A stretch of 64,000 nt of DNA from Spirometra erinaceieuropaei (GCA_902702965.1 CACRXP010000858.1:79516-143515); one strand, 5' to 3'. Numbered from the stretch's first letter, positions 1-12,620 are shown. Made by a program: numbers and translations. The notes: generated by a model from the letters alone, not told the origin.

Positions 1-1841
1 GGGTAAAAAAAGATGAAGGCAGACGGCGCAAAAAAAGGCTGTAAGAACTGACTCGATCAGAAAGGCAACACTAGAATAATCAGAAAAAGAGCAAACGAGA
101 GTACGAAAGTGAAACAAGTGTCGCGAAGTTCCAGTGGAAAGCAAAAGTAGGAAAGGAAGAATTAGAGACAGCGAAGCAGGATTCACTTGTCCGGCCAATA
201 TGAGCAGGAAACTGCAATGCGCAGATAGGGGAAATTTGCCGGCCAGAAGGGGGCCCCGAAGCGGATAAGTCAAACGTCCCCATTAATAATGTACATATCA
301 GTCCGTTTCATATCAAAAACAGGCGAAAATAGGCAAACTAATGCAAACATATTCAGGTCCAGACTAACGGCACATTTCTATTCTACAATTAGAATAGATC
401 GGTACATGCCACTCCCAGCTGAAGGATTCTGCCTCTAATTTGACCAGGGTATCGGTCTTTTTTGAATTAGAAGAAAAAGAGATCTCAATAGCTGAAAACA
501 TCATCAAATGACAATATATCTGGATTTGGCCTTGAGAGCTGGGGTAGATAAGACATTTATTCCTTCCAGATGAGTCAGTATTCGATATATAAAGACAAGC
601 TATCTAATGAGGCCCTGATAAACTATGTCTTGGCGGTGCTACCCATCACCTGGTTAGACATTATTTATAAATAATCTGCACAGCACGGGAGCCTATGATC
701 GACGGTGTTGGTCGGAGACATAGTTAGCTTGATTATACTACGGAGAGGCAATGAGAACCAAATGATTCAGTACGTTGGCACGTTTTCTACGCCAAATGTA
801 CTTTTTAAGCCCAGGTGTCATGTACTTTCAAGCAAGGCAGTTCTAAAAAAAGAAATTTTCCACAAGGTTCCCTGTGAAAATATGGATTTTAGGGATCGCA
901 TCTGATAAAGCTGAATCGATCATGGCTACTGGTGTTAGTCAAACAGTTCACTAACAGCAACGAGTGTGAGATGATGGGGGAGATGTGAAAACCGAAAGAA
1001 TTGATGAACAGAGACGGCGTGCTCACTCCTGCATACCAAATGTAAACTGCTCTGGCTGGAAGCTGTAAACCAGCCACAGAATTGGTGACTGCCAAAAAAC
1101 GTCAGTACGGGTACCGAATAGTGAAGGGCTAATTAAATTCTCCCTTGCGGCTCTGCACTGAAAACAATTGGCGGTAGGAGACCCTAAAGCGACGTTTTTA
1201 GGCGCCTACGGGTCGTTGCGCATAAAAGAGTTTTGGCTAATCCTGTTGGGGGTCATTTGTCCAATAAAGCATGCAGACAGGCGAGGGCACAACTTTGCAA
1301 AGTGCTTTCCTCCACTTCATGATCCGCCTTCGAGGGACGTGTTGTCAAAATGGAGACGCCGGAAGTAATTTGGCACTAAACGCCTGGTCAGAACATGGTC
1401 ACCTCTAAACTCAGCAATCGCGTTCAAGGAAGCTTAGAGACAAAACTTTGGCATACAGAGGGACTAGTCGACCGTGACAATCGACGTTACGAACTCTGCA
1501 AAAAGGATGTATAAAATACAAGTAATTCAAAAAGTTTAAAAGACGACGACCACAAAAGTGGAGGAAACATCAAGCTCAACTAAGTAGTAATATTTGGCTT
1601 TTGTATAATGGTTCAATTAATTTTTCTCCAGGTCGAACTATGAGATAATTAGGGCATTTGGTCAGAGGATACATGATACCTTGGATAGCAAAAATGTAAA
1701 ACCGGGAAGCGTCTAAGAAGTGGACAAACATAGCAAGGAAGAAAGTAATACACAACGGCGACAAACACAAGGGAGATAACTCGTAGGCGGTGAACAAACT
1801 CATCCAACGAACAGTAACGTCGTTCTATGAGGTGTGCTCAC
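1..1841. other. Non-coding or unresolved left end
   Basis: Short open frames occur on both strands but none shows a domain, phase fit or repeat similarity. It could contain the 3' end of scrib or intergenic DNA. Confidence 0.5.
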
Positions 1842-2485
1842 AGAGTAGTGAATCAGCTTGTCACTGGTCAGTTCGAATTCCACAGGTGATGAGACGTGCG
1901 GCGGGGGTGGATCAATCTTCCGTCCGCCGCTGCTGCCAGCTTCACGGGATCTAACGGATAACAACCGAGACTCCTGCACCAGCGAAGGGAGGTTCTCGAA
2001 CGAAACCCGCTCAAGGTGAGGGGAGGGGAGGTATTTAAGTCGGCATAGAGAAACGTCGCCACGACTGGGTGAGAGGTAGGAAGCGAAGGCACTCAACTCC
2101 CCAACATCATCGTCCAGGAGCCCCTCAACTCTCAAAAGACCGACTGCGCGGGCAGGCTGGCTAATCTGCGACTTGCTTCCGTCAAAAAGGGGCGTAGTCA
2201 TTAACTGTGACTGGAGAGCCGACTGTCGCCGAGAACAGAGGGGTCGTGTAATGTTGCAGAAGGCGGAGGGGTCAGCGGTAGTGGAACAGGGCAAGCTGTT
2301 GGTTGACGAGCACTGGGGACTGATGCGAGAACTCTGCAGACCGCTCTTGTTGTGCGCTGAGGGCCAAGAGACTGTACAATCCAAAGAACACTCGGCCGCG
2401 GGCACAACTTTGAGGGTGGTGAGTTGGCGGAAGCCAACGCCATCGACGCAGCGGTCCGCTGTGACCACAGCAGTCCGCATAAGCT
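1842..2485 (-). CDS. Candidate scrib C-terminal exon
   Basis: This minus-strand stretch is open for over 210 codons after an AACAG acceptor, with a GTGAGC donor at 1841-1836; reading through reaches a stop at 1802-1800. The product is Ser-rich and polar, including SSTNSLPCSTTADPSAFC near the middle and LERVSFENLPSLVQESRL and SSPVEFELTSDKL near the end. No domain is recognised. The starting phase does not match the 4801 exon, so an intermediate exon would be needed. Position and low complexity suit a Scribble tail, but two other frames are also partly open, so the frame is not certain. Confidence 0.35.
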
Positions 2486-4800
2486 CTGTTAGATCGCGCT
2501 TCATGCAACATAAAGGGACGATAATAAAATGAGTCTACACTAGCAAGACGGCCGCATGGACAGTTCCAACTATCGTACGATACTTGAAAATCGTCTGACA
2601 GATAAAACATGATTAAAAACATCTATTAGTGTAGAAGCAAGCGCAACGGGCTAAGCATTCGGGCATATCAGTACAGCCAATTCAAGGACAAAGCAATCTC
2701 CTAAAATGAAGAAATGGACAAGTTAGAACGACAGCAGACCGTTCAAACGGCAAAACTGCGGCGAACCATGCACGGCTACAGAAAAACAATCTAAGTAAAT
2801 AAAAAAAAACAGCTGAGAGCAAACCTTATATATCTGTTTTCGAATGTGCACTTCCTCATCAGCTAGTATGTGCCCTTACTGTCAAAAGCACCACACCAAT
2901 CTTTTTCCAATAAAACTAAGGACCTTACACAAGCTTATCGAAAGGGGATTTGACGTTGAAAAAAAGGTATGCAAGCAACCCACTCTTCTAAGGGCCCTTC
3001 TTTCTGGCAACGCATAACAATGATCGGCAAAATAGAAACCATCGGAACGGAGCTCCATTTCTAACAAGGCTTTCGCATTACTCGGTGCCATCACCAGTCG
3101 ATCAGGTACTTGCATATGCGTTCCAAAGTAGCAGACTGTCAAAAAAGACAGACTGTTCCATCTATCAGTCGAAGGCTGAACAAATACGCAGTGTGAAGAA
3201 AGGCTACACGCTGTAAACCGATTGTACAACCAAATTCAACTTCTTACCACCCCCAAATGATTGGAGGATGCGAACTCCAAGGCAAGCGGAAAATCAAAGG
3301 GTAGCTCACAATAAGAACATGCCAAAGTAAAAAGATAGACGTTCATTGCGCGTGCGCGGGGAGGGGGAGAGCGAAGAAGACGTGCATCCCGGGCCAGCAA
3401 AGAACAATGCCAGAGAAGACAACATGCGGACACATGTACAGTAGCGGTGCACCCCAAGACCAGCGGAGGAAGGAAACTTACAGCAGCGGCAGAGGCGTGT
3501 TGGCGAAAGACAGAGGATATGCTCACACGTACACACGCACGAATGGGCGTCTGGCATCATTGAATTGAGGTCAACTCGGAAATCTGGTGAAGCTGAGAGA
3601 AACGGCGGTGCACAGACAAGGGGAAAGAAGAAAATACACGAAATAACGCGTGGAGAGCCGACCAGACGGCCGGGCAGCCAGAACTAAAGAGGGTACTTTA
3701 AGGTGCATGATTGGTAGAATGGGATAGCGGAGCTCCATTAATTTTAGGCGAAGACGGTGTAAACTTCGAAAATCAGCAGTCGAACGCATCGACAAAGGCA
3801 GTTAAAAGAAAAGGTTTTTGGCAGAAAGTGGAGGAGGAGGGCAACCGCCTAAGAACATACAACTATTTGGGCGGTTTTGTGATAAAAAAGTAAGGGCACA
3901 AGAACGCGAAACAATTTTTCTCTACACATGTACTGTCTGGTTCTTCGGCAAATAAACCTCGAAAATTACATTAACGCTCAAAATAGTGAAGTCTTTGAGA
4001 CCTCACACGTGGCTTGTGGGCTCGCGCGTTAGGCAGCTGACGATGACTGATCACGGTTAGTTCGAAGCAAATCGACAACCTGGCCCTCGTTGAATGGCTC
4101 TCCCGGTTACGCATCCATAGCTCCTCTGTACAATGATTCTCCTGACTAGTCCCTATACTGCTGGCATGCTAATTTTTACATGACAAACTGCCCTTCAAAA
4201 ACCCGAAATGGGAACCTCCCGGTTATCGGGGACTGTATTAGCCAGTGTGCTTTTAGGGTGTTGAGACCTTCTACGTCAACGTAAGATACCCGACTCTTGC
4301 TCATCCCCGGGTATGTACAGACAGGACATCAGTAGGCACATATAAATCCACAGGAACACAGGTATTGGAATTTACATCTGACCCCGAAATCACAGTTGGC
4401 GTAGAATACGAGAGAAGTAACCCACGCCTTCCCAATTCTAGCGTCCACTTTATGTGGGAGAAGGTGAAATGACATTTCAGGGAAAACAGCAGCCACTGAG
4501 CAGCCGCTGCAAGACATCGGCAAAGGTAAGAACAAGAGGCATTGCAGAAGAATACAGAAGGCTTTGAGAAACGACAGACATTTCGAAGGCTCACACAGAC
4601 GGCCGAAAACAGACGCACAGTAGTCGCACTTGCAATTAATTTCTGATAGAGGACATACTGTAAAACTGTAAGCCCCTAGAGTCAACCAAAGCAGTGCAAG
4701 AATCCGTGAACGGAAATTATGTGGTTTGCGAGAAAAAAGAGAATTGAGTGCAGAATAGGCAAGTAGACGAAAAAAGGTTGTAGCGGCATGGACCGCCTAC
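2486..4800. other. Intron region, nothing recognised
   Basis: At least one small scrib exon must lie here if the 2485-1842 exon is real (phase 0 in, phase 1 out), but I could not identify it. A weak tRNA-like stretch near 4010-4075 was not convincing. Confidence 0.5.
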
Positions 4801-5001
4801 CTCTAAGGGCTTCACACGCTCTTCCGGCGGAGAGTCAAGGTCAATGAGATTACAAGTTTGAACGGGAGCCACAGTAGGGGCGGTGTCAGCTGATTGCGAT
4901 TCAGCCAGACGGAAGAGTTCAGTGGCTTTCCGCAGAAAAGTCGACGGGTCAACACCGTCGCATACTGTCAGACGGAGATTTCCTTCACTGGCGTGAACGA
5001 C
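4801..5001 (-). CDS. scrib: scrib exon, end of PDZ4 and start of C-terminal tail
   Basis: This exon has 67 codons, phase 0/0, with an ATCGTGCAG acceptor and a GTAGGC donor (4800-4795). It starts VVHASEGNLRLTVCDGVD, corresponding to LTVLVCDGF at the end of Scribble PDZ4, then a polar tail with TCNLIDLDSPPEERVKPLE. Phase and homology join it to the 7185 donor (EIAK-VVHA). Reading through the donor adds an open stretch but no recognised motif. Confidence 0.88.
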
Positions 5002-5823
5002 CTGCACGATATAACCACAAAACAGGGGCAGTGAAATTGGCTCAAGCGACGATGTAGGGTTCCGGTGGAAATACTGGAAAGATCACTAGCAGATTAAACC
5101 AAGACATTCACATATCGTTACCACAGAAGCATCCGGAAAGCTCACATGAATTATCAACGAGTGCAAACCTAAAAAAGTAGGAACCTGTGACACTGGCAAT
5201 GAAAGCCGTGAGTGAGTAGTCCGGTTACTCCCCGAAAAAACCGCAGCCTGCGATATGAACACCAGAGCTAACAACAATAGACAGAATTGGAATGCCACTT
5301 GAGGACCCAAGACAGCAATAATTGCTATACGTAGACAGAGTAGAGTTCTTGAGAAAAACCTGCCAAAACGGAGATTCGGTCGATAAATTAACAACCAGGA
5401 CCGAAATTTGCGTGTTTGGAAATGCTCAACATGGGTGGATATCCTTGAGAATCGTGGGTCGGGTTTGGTCCTGCAGCCGCACTGGAAATGGATGAACGTC
5501 GACTGTCTGTGATACGGGAATGGTGGTAATAGGGGTTATACGCGTGGGGCATTTGGACACGAGCAAGGGAAGGCAGTAAAATGGTAAGATAGGTAGGGGC
5601 AAGTGTAAGGCGTTACTTTTTGTAAGTTGCTGTGTAATAATGATAATGAAAATTTAGGCAAAATAGCAGGCGAAAAGTCAACATGTTGAAGTGCAAAGGC
5701 TATGTTGAACGCAATTCCAACCCACGAACAAGGCCGCGCACCTGCACGCCATTTAATTTGTCTACTGCATGTACTGCAAAAGCGAAATTTTCGTGAGAAT
5801 GTCAAAGAATTTCCTCCTGTGAC

Positions 5824-6045
5824 TTTGACGTACTTCGTCTAACCCCTAGCTGGATTAGGCAAGAAGGACCGGGCAAGTGGGAGGGGGGGCGGGGGATGAA
5901 AGTGCACTGAGCACTTGACCTAAACCGTGCCTTTGACGTACTTAGCCTGGCCACTCGCTGGATTAGACAAGAAGGAGAGGACAAACAGAACGGGAACTTG
6001 GTGCAAGTACAGTGAACACTTGGTTTGAACTGTGCCCTTGGCGCA
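5824..6045 (+). repeat. Two-copy tandem repeat of about 110 bp
   Basis: TTTGACGTACTTCGTCTAAC ... GCTGGATTAGGCAAGAAGGA ... GAGCACTTGACCTAAACCGT recurs 110 bases later as TTTGACGTACTTAGCCTGGC ... GCTGGATTAGACAAGAAGGA ... GAACACTTGGTTTGAACTGT. The copies are diverged. Confidence 0.7.
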
Positions 6046-6751
6046 CATAGTAAATGCAGTCAAATGCATATGTCAAAGAGTATCACATCAACATAATCAC
6101 GCCTACTCAAAACAATTCAGTAGGCCAACATTATGATATTCCCCAAGTTCGGTTGCAGGACCAAAACTTGACCGAATCGCGCATCATTGTGAAATAAGAT
6201 AAACATTTAATTGAAGCTCAGAAGAGGCCAGCCTTTGTAAGGTAATTTTTAGAGCCCAAAATCTGCAGCAAAATGGCTTCGCGCACAAAGTCCGGTCTTA
6301 AAAACTTGCCGGCTCGCAGTAAAATACGGAGTAGCCTCAAAAGGTTGTTGGAATCACGCATAACTCGATAAATCCCCCAGGTATCGGTTAAATGACCAGG
6401 ATGTATGTCCTTCCTCAACTGAGAGAGCGTCGTCGTACATCAAGCTACAATTTGATGAGAACATTCAGTGGAAAAAAGGGAAAAGACCTCTTGCACTAAA
6501 TGCCGTCATTAGCGCCCGTTAACGACAGTCAATATAAGCTTATTAAAAGAAAACAAAATCCCTACAATATTATTGAAAAGTGTGTATAAAGTTGGCCGTG
6601 AAAGTTCCTCCGATAGTGCCGACTTCGTCGTTGGTACGGCTCTTTTACGCAAGCATACGAGGCTCAGACAGTCAGCATACTCTATCTGATTTGGCGAATT
6701 CAGTACGTTGCGGTAGGATGGGCGGGCAACTAAATATACAGCTCCCAGTAG

Positions 6752-6836
6752 GGCTTCGAAGCTCAGCTGGCTCTGAGCGTTGGCTGTACTCAAGCCTCAA
6801 CCTTCTTTTCGTGGGGTACGAACCCCGCCGAGATCG
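6752..6836 (+). repeat. tRNA-like repeat, second family, plus copy
   Basis: This segment reads AGCTCAGCTGGCTCTGAGCG, TTGGCTGTACTCAAGCC, a 13-base variable region and GTGGGGTACGAACCCCGCC. It aligns along its length with the tRNA-like sequence at 45733-45653. The T-loop has TAC instead of TTC. Followed by GTTTTCACAGGTGGGTTAA, a decayed form of the family tail. Confidence 0.55.
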
Positions 6837-7184
6837 CCGAAGTTTTCACAGGTGGGTTAAAAGAGATTGGGGAATACATTTTATTGGCAGACACGAATAA
6901 GACGATACCGATGGTTATAGCATAGACCTAAATCCGAGAAAAAAGAGGTGGGTCGAAAGATGATCGCAGACGGAAGCCTTGTCACAATAAAACCAGTGTG
7001 ATTAGCCAAGTGGCTGGCAAAAAGTGCAATAAGAGTGATCGGAATTCAGCCGCAAGGATTACGCAACCACGGCCACTACCCCCGGCATCAGCATGTTTGC
7101 CGCACCAAATTGAGTGAAAGACGACAGCCAAAAAATATCGACACCAGTTAGTCCAACACGATAATCAGTGAAAAAAGAACAAAC

Positions 7185-7421
7185 CTTAGCAATCTCCTGT
7201 AGCTCAAGCCCCAGGAGCCAGACGGAATTGGCCTCCAGCAGTCGGTCTCCCTGCTTCAGACGACCATCTCTTGCGACGGCACCACCGGGAACGACGCAAC
7301 TGACGAAAATGCCGTCCAAAAGGGAGTGAGAGAATCGACGAACATCCCCGTTCAATGGTGACTGGAAAGCCAGCAGCTTGAGGCCAATTTTATCCGACGA
7401 ACGGCAGGGAATATTCATCTC
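7185..7421 (-). CDS. scrib: scrib exon, most of PDZ4
   Basis: This exon has 79 codons, phase 0/0, with a CTGCTAG acceptor and a GTTTGT donor (7184-7179). It joins the previous exon as PPGLR-EMNIPCRSS. PDZ4 follows: DKIGLKLLAF in place of the usual GLGI loop, then LDGIFVSCVVPGGAVARDGR and LKQGDRLLEANS. The loop is divergent, with Ile-Gly-Leu-Lys instead of Leu-Gly-Ile-Ser, which may alter ligand choice; this is inference. VVPGGAVARDGRLKQGDRLLE is the conserved body of Scribble PDZ4. Confidence 0.88.
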
Positions 7422-9216
7422 CTAGCAGGAAGGCAGAAAACAGCAGCAGCGGTCAGGCAAATGCTATAAGAACATCTTAAAAAACGGCTGCCCGCGCTAG
7501 GATGCAAAATACAAGGCAATGGACGACTCTGCAAATGAAATCGTGTAAAACGGCTCAACAATAACTGGACTGAGTATCCAAATGGATTTGGCAAATATGC
7601 GAGGTGGCCTGGAAATATGGGACTTGCGACACGCTCTACTCACTGATACCAGCCAAAAGACGTCAGGAAACTCTGGAAAGTCGGTTAGCTTCGCTCTCAG
7701 AAAATGTGGATCCGGTGACTGGATCGTGCTGCCAACCTTATCCTATCATAAACCAAGAAATACTTTGCGCGCACGTGCATGTTAACTCATTAAGAAACTC
7801 CTTAGTGTTGCAAACCCATCGACAACGTCCATCTGAATATTACACGATCAACACCAGGATAGAAAGCCAACACATACTGATGAATTCAGACCAATACACG
7901 TCTGGGCAGTAGAGACCAGTGTACAGCAGTGAAGAATCCCAGGGGTTAAATCGAAAGTCGCCTTTAACATTCAATTGAAGTATGGCTCAGACTTTGGGAA
8001 AGGAAGTTTAGCAACTTCGGTGACATGTTCGATGACAGTGATTAGCCTAAACGGGCGCTGAAAGAACCGGAAAGTTGCGCAACTAACATGTGACAGTAAC
8101 TGGGGGTAGGTTGAAGAAGTGCTGAAAAACACAATTACGCCAAACTGTGGTTATTTTTCTTCGCCCGCACTTAAAGGCCTAAACGGAAGCCAACCTGAAT
8201 ATTATGACGGGATGGCAAAGAAGGCATTTTTTGTGCTCGTCCCGTTATGCCTTGGGTCTCAGACTATAACCCTCCGCGGCAGTCGCATATCGACTATTAA
8301 TGCATGCAGAAGTGGTACTAACGAAAAATGAGACTTGGATGGCCACTTCTGGCTCATTGGCCGTCAACGGCCAGTTATACCAAACTCCAGGTCAGAATGA
8401 CCTGAGACTTGAACCCAGGTTATTTGGTCATTGAGTGTGGATAATTTCCGATAATCCACGACAGGGTTTGGGTATGGCTGACTGAGGACAGTTAATAAAC
8501 CGGAAATGGTAATTCCAGTCGCCCTTGTCTTTGTTGGTATTCCTTTCTGCATCAAATATAGCTTGATTCATATATAGGCTGGGAGAATAGCATGAAAAAA
8601 CGCAGACTACTTAAATAGTCATCTTATTGCAAGTGTAACTTCTACCGGTAGCAGGGAGGCGGTCCATCCAGAGAAAGCATTCTGAAGTGTACGAAAATCT
8701 TGGAATTATTTTGCACGATCAGTAGTATTGCGACCCCACTAAAGTTATTTTTTTTTATCAAATGGAACCATATTTTGGAACTTCAGTCAGCGTTTTAATA
8801 AGTTTGGCCACCAATAGTGGCTTTCTAACTGACAGCTTGTTAAAAGCTCCTTTAGCTGGTTGTCAACCTAACCCTTGAATGCGTATCCGGTCCACAATAC
8901 AACAGCAGTAGAAACGGCCTGTTTTTGGGACGTTTTCTGATAACCCGGCCACAGAGACATCGTGTGAATGCTTGACACAAAATCTCCACGTTCTCTAAAC
9001 ACTGACGCGGCTTGGCAATTAATTTTAAACCTTCCAGGCTTAGGAATCCGATTGCTCGTTAGTTGGCCTTCACCAGTCTGTGGGCACACCATGCAGTCTG
9101 TAGGCAGGCTACAAGAGTAAAGCCTATTTTCAGTGCTCCATCGAAAAAAAGCACGGTTAATCCATAAAAGGGACGGCTAATGCCCTTTAACGGGCGGAGG
9201 ACGACGGGTGACTTAC
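7422..9216. other. Intron between PDZ3 and PDZ4 exons
   Basis: Holds the degenerate SINE pair at 8336-8556 and, at about 8600-8640, ACTACTTAAATAGTCATCTT resembling a piece of the foldback-arm family. Otherwise nothing is seen. Confidence 0.65.
8336..8556. repeat. Degenerate inverted pair of the tRNA-Arg-like SINE
   Basis: Left half (8338-8395) matches the minus-oriented body, TGGATGGCCACTTCTGGCTC; right half (8465-8545) matches the plus-oriented body, GTTTGGGTATGGCTGACTGA and GTCGCCCTTGTCTTTGTTGG. The two face each other around a short degraded centre. This is the oldest-looking copy of the family in the window. Confidence 0.55.
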
Positions 9217-9393
9217 ACGTAGTCCTGGTGGTGGGGGGTCACGACGAATTTCCAGTGTGATATTCCCTTGATGGGCAATCAGAGCGTGAACGGCTTCGTC
9301 GTGACTTGCGTCACGGACATCCTGGTCATTCACTCGTAAGATTCGATCACCAACGCGTAGACCTGTTTGCTTTGCCACGCCTCCGTCTGCGAT
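9217..9393 (-). CDS. scrib: scrib exon, second half of PDZ3
   Basis: This exon has 59 codons, phase 0/0, with a TTCGTAG acceptor and a GTAAGT donor (9216-9211). It encodes IADGGVAKQTGLRVGDRILR, then VNDQDVRDASHDEAVHAL and LEIRRDPPPPGLR. The QDVRDAxHxEAV and RRDPxPPGLR segments match the end of Scribble PDZ3 closely. The first half of PDZ3 (GLSI loop) was not found between here and 17242. Confidence 0.92.
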
Positions 9394-9599
9394 CTACGAA
9401 ATAAAAATGTAGCTTAACGAGTGAAAAGATCTTAAAACGTATTGCTGTGCATTTACTGATGGCGAGTATGTTGGCTAGCGTCTCTTGCATTTCTCCTTGA
9501 GGTTCTGCACACGGAATCGAACCCAATGCGTCTGTTAATGAATCAGAGTGCATGACCTAGAAAAATTTCGGGCCTTGGATGGAAACACGCTAACAAGGC

Positions 9600-9840
9600 G
9601 AGTTTTGTTTGAAGTGGCAGTGTGCTCAGTGTCCGTCGTAGGCATGGCTAGCCCAGACAGGTGTTCTTCCCTCTCAGCCACCAATTGATGCTTACGTGCG
9701 TAACTAAAGACCAATTTTCCAGTTTGGTCACAGAACACTGCATCGCAGGCAAAACATGGAATATGACAGACGACCTCTTTTTTATCCAAATAAGCCATTC
9801 TGCCTCTAAGGTATACAAACTGGGCATATAATGTAGTCAT
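9600..9840 (-). pseudogene. PLE fragment, GIY-YIG endonuclease part
   Basis: The minus strand encodes EVVCHIPCFACDAVFCDQTG, followed by KLVFSYARKHQLVAEREEHL and TTDTEHT. This matches the spacing of the C-terminal GIY-YIG endonuclease of Penelope-like elements (IPCxxCxxxYIGQTGRxL...HxLAVRR...ETGH), with the YIG replaced by FCD. The fragment is truncated on both sides and lies in the intron before the PDZ3 exon. It is a degenerate relic. Confidence 0.6.
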
Positions 9841-10628
9841 CGGTTAGTGGGCCACTTGTAATTGGTATTTCCTCAGCTGTCTTTTAACAAGTTCAGATGG
9901 ACCCTTAATAAGTAACACACCGACATGCAAAATATAGGGCTTAAAAGGGCTTTGTCTATAACCCTAATAAAATAACCATAAAAAGATGCCGTCAGGTTGT
10001 TGGTTTGGGCGTTCGACAGTAGCTACCTGGTTCGCACCCTCTCGACTCTTTTTGTTTTGTGCGTCGATGAAAAAATTCTTAGTGTCCAATGTGAGAAAAA
10101 GAATAGTTTGAACAGGTAATTTAGTCCGAATGGATAACATGAATGGTCGGAGCAGTGGGTTGCTGCTAGACTAGGAGGGCTCCCCTTGACAGAGATCAGG
10201 TGGTTGTCCCCTTTGCCTCCCTTCCCAACGGCCAGTGCTGTAGACGCACTGGACCGAAATCAGGGTCAGATTGGCCGGCTGAAGCGTTAATCTGGACGCG
10301 TACAGTTTCCGAAAGCTCGTAACTACCGCCGTACATGGGGGGGGGCGTGGTGGCGCACACCTAGACGAAGGCCCTTCACGTCGCGTCAGAAACTACGTCT
10401 AGTCTCATCACCAGATGGTTAACAGTAGACTGATGTATGGGTGAGGGAAAAAAGTGAGCTAAGCATTAGGGAATTTATTCTAAGGACAAGTCAGCGCTAA
10501 CAGACAATATAACTCGATAAACGTGGTCAGTATTGCGTGCGTATGTGGAATGACTGGTTGGCGGATTAAGAGTCGGATTCAATGTCTCCCTCTCAAAGTG
10601 GATTCTGTAGCTGGCAAAATGCATGTGA

Positions 10629-11113
10629 NNNNNNNNNNNNNNNNNNNNNNNNNNNNNNNNNNNNNNNNNNNNNNNNNNNNNNNNNNNNNNNNNNNNNNNN
10701 NNNNNNNNNNNNNNNNNNNNNNNNNNNNNNNNNNNNNNNNNNNNNNNNNNNNNNNNNNNNNNNNNNNNNNNNNNNNNNNNNNNNNNNNNNNNNNNNNNNN
10801 NNNNNNNNNNNNNNNNNNNNNNNNNNNNNNNNNNNNNNNNNNNNNNNNNNNNNNNNNNNNNNNNNNNNNNNNNNNNNNNNNNNNNNNNNNNNNNNNNNNN
10901 NNNNNNNNNNNNNNNNNNNNNNNNNNNNNNNNNNNNNNNNNNNNNNNNNNNNNNNNNNNNNNNNNNNNNNNNNNNNNNNNNNNNNNNNNNNNNNNNNNNN
11001 NNNNNNNNNNNNNNNNNNNNNNNNNNNNNNNNNNNNNNNNNNNNNNNNNNNNNNNNNNNNNNNNNNNNNNNNNNNNNNNNNNNNNNNNNNNNNNNNNNNN
11101 NNNNNNNNNNNNN
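10629..11113. other. Assembly gap (485 N)
   Basis: Unknown sequence. It lies in the intron region where the first half of PDZ3 of scrib should be, so the missing exon could be hidden here. Confidence 1.
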
Positions 11114-11149
11114 TACATTCCGTAGGGACCAGATCGTGCGTGAAACGCG

Positions 11150-11380
11150 TAGACAGATCATCTGTCGGCCACTGCGCTCAAGCCCACCTCCGGTCGTCCT
11201 GACATCGTTTTGCCACTGAAGTCTGGTGGATGAGGGAGGAGAGAGTGCGCTGAATGCTGCGCAAGCCTGCCCCACCATGAATCAGTTCGCCAGTGCTGCG
11301 TTCACTTCACGGAGCCCCGGTGGTCCCCGCTCGCAACGGTCGAACTGTCCAGTCATAACCACGTAAGCTGAGTGCAGCCG
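11150..11380. repeat. Dispersed repeat fragment beside the first N gap
   Basis: Contains GTCGTCCTGACATCGTTTTG, GAGGGAGGAGAGAGTGCGCT and CGCAACGGTCGAACTGTCC, similar to 39600-39785. Sequence near 10330-10380 (GGGCGTGGTGGCGCACACCT) resembles the 49000 start of the same family, so the N gap may lie inside this repeat. Confidence 0.4.
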
Positions 11381-12359
11381 GTCAAAATGGTGTGGGCACG
11401 CAGCGTTTATAATGACAGACAGTTAAGCCTTACTGGCAAAGGCAACAAAATGCCTGGCGGTAAAGCAATAAGGCTAACATCTCGCAACTATTCCCAGGTC
11501 ATCAGCGTCCTTGTTGCAAATCCGCATTTCGTGCAGGCATCGTGATCAATGTTGCAGGTCCGGAGATAAAAATGGTGGTTGCTCGGCATCCACCACTCAG
11601 TGTTTCGATATATTAAATATGGAGACGACTAACAAAACTACGCGGGTTGGGCCATACACATACGGCATAACATCTACATCCCTCGCAGTCCTACTGTCTT
11701 CCTTGCGATTTAATTTACCAGCCACCGGCGTGAGAGGGGGCATGATGGTAGCGAGTGGACAGATGACCTGGGTGATACTTGTACGTGAAAAATACCCAAA
11801 ATAGTGTAATGCTTTAGGTTTCAATCGCTTCATCTCACAGCTATCAGGTATACAATGCCTTGGATTTAGATCTCAGATTTGACGAGGAGCTACGTTTTAA
11901 TGTAAAGGTCAGCATTCAAGATCGAACGCGGGAAAAGAAACTTGGTGACCAACAGAATTGTGCCGAAGATCGCAACAGAGAGGACAAAAGCGGTTCAAAA
12001 TTGGCGCGCATAAGAGGAACAACTCACACGAGAGACGAAAATGCCACTGGAGGTGGAGAAGGGAAAACAGGAGACATCCGAGCCACCACAGATAGAGAAG
12101 CCAAGTGGTTGGTCCTGCTGGCATGGAATTATAACGCGTTCTACCGGAAGGCCCTCCTCGTAGCGAAGGAGGACAGGACCGATATCGGGGTTCCCACCTG
12201 TTGACTGCTCTGGGCCTTATATGAGAAAGCGTAAGAGGAAATTGAGAAACGAATGCAAACCAAGGTGGTGCAATGGGTTGGATACCAGTGTCGCAACACT
12301 CCGTTACTGATGCTAGTATTATTGCAGTTAGTTACCCATACTGTAAGCGTTGGTAGAGT

Positions 12360-12542
12360 AGCATTGGCAGCCCTGGTGGCGGTGGTAGTAGTGGTAGTAC
12401 TAATAGTAGGATTATTAGTAGTATTCGCCGTATCAGTGGTAATAGACGGGGGAAAAAGTTTTCTTCAGTGTTGCGACACTGTATTCCCGCCAGTGGTGGT
12501 AGTAGTATTAGTAGTAACAGCGGTAGTAGTGGCAGTAGTAGC

Positions 12543-12573
<31 letters not shown>

Positions 12574-12576
12574 TTA

Positions 12577-12615
<39 letters not shown>

Positions 12616-12620
12616 TTCCG
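12360..12620 (+). repeat. Trinucleotide (GTA/GTG) repeat tract with embedded palindrome-like motif
   Basis: Imperfect runs of GTAGTAGTGG type fill 12360-12450 and 12490-12612. The 24-bp unit beginning GTGTTGCGACACTGTATTCC occurs at 12468 and 12659, and its inverted core GTGTCGCAACAC is at 12288-12299. Open frames here are low-complexity artefacts (poly Val, Ser or Leu). Confidence 0.8.

Larger units (their letters stand above)
5002..7184. other. Intron within PDZ4
   Basis: Holds the 110-bp tandem repeat at 5824-6045 and the tRNA-like repeat at 6752-6836. Nothing else is recognised. Confidence 0.7.

Noticed and set aside
4010..4075. tRNA-like stretch with a GGTTAGTTCGAAGC box
   Set aside because: Stems do not pair and no family tail follows; too weak to call.
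9485..9545. Box-B-like GGGTTCGATTCCGTG on the minus strand
   Set aside because: No D arm or acceptor stem accompanies it.
10475..11278. Apparent long open frames across 10629-11113
   Set aside because: They consist mostly of N; no real coding evidence exists there.
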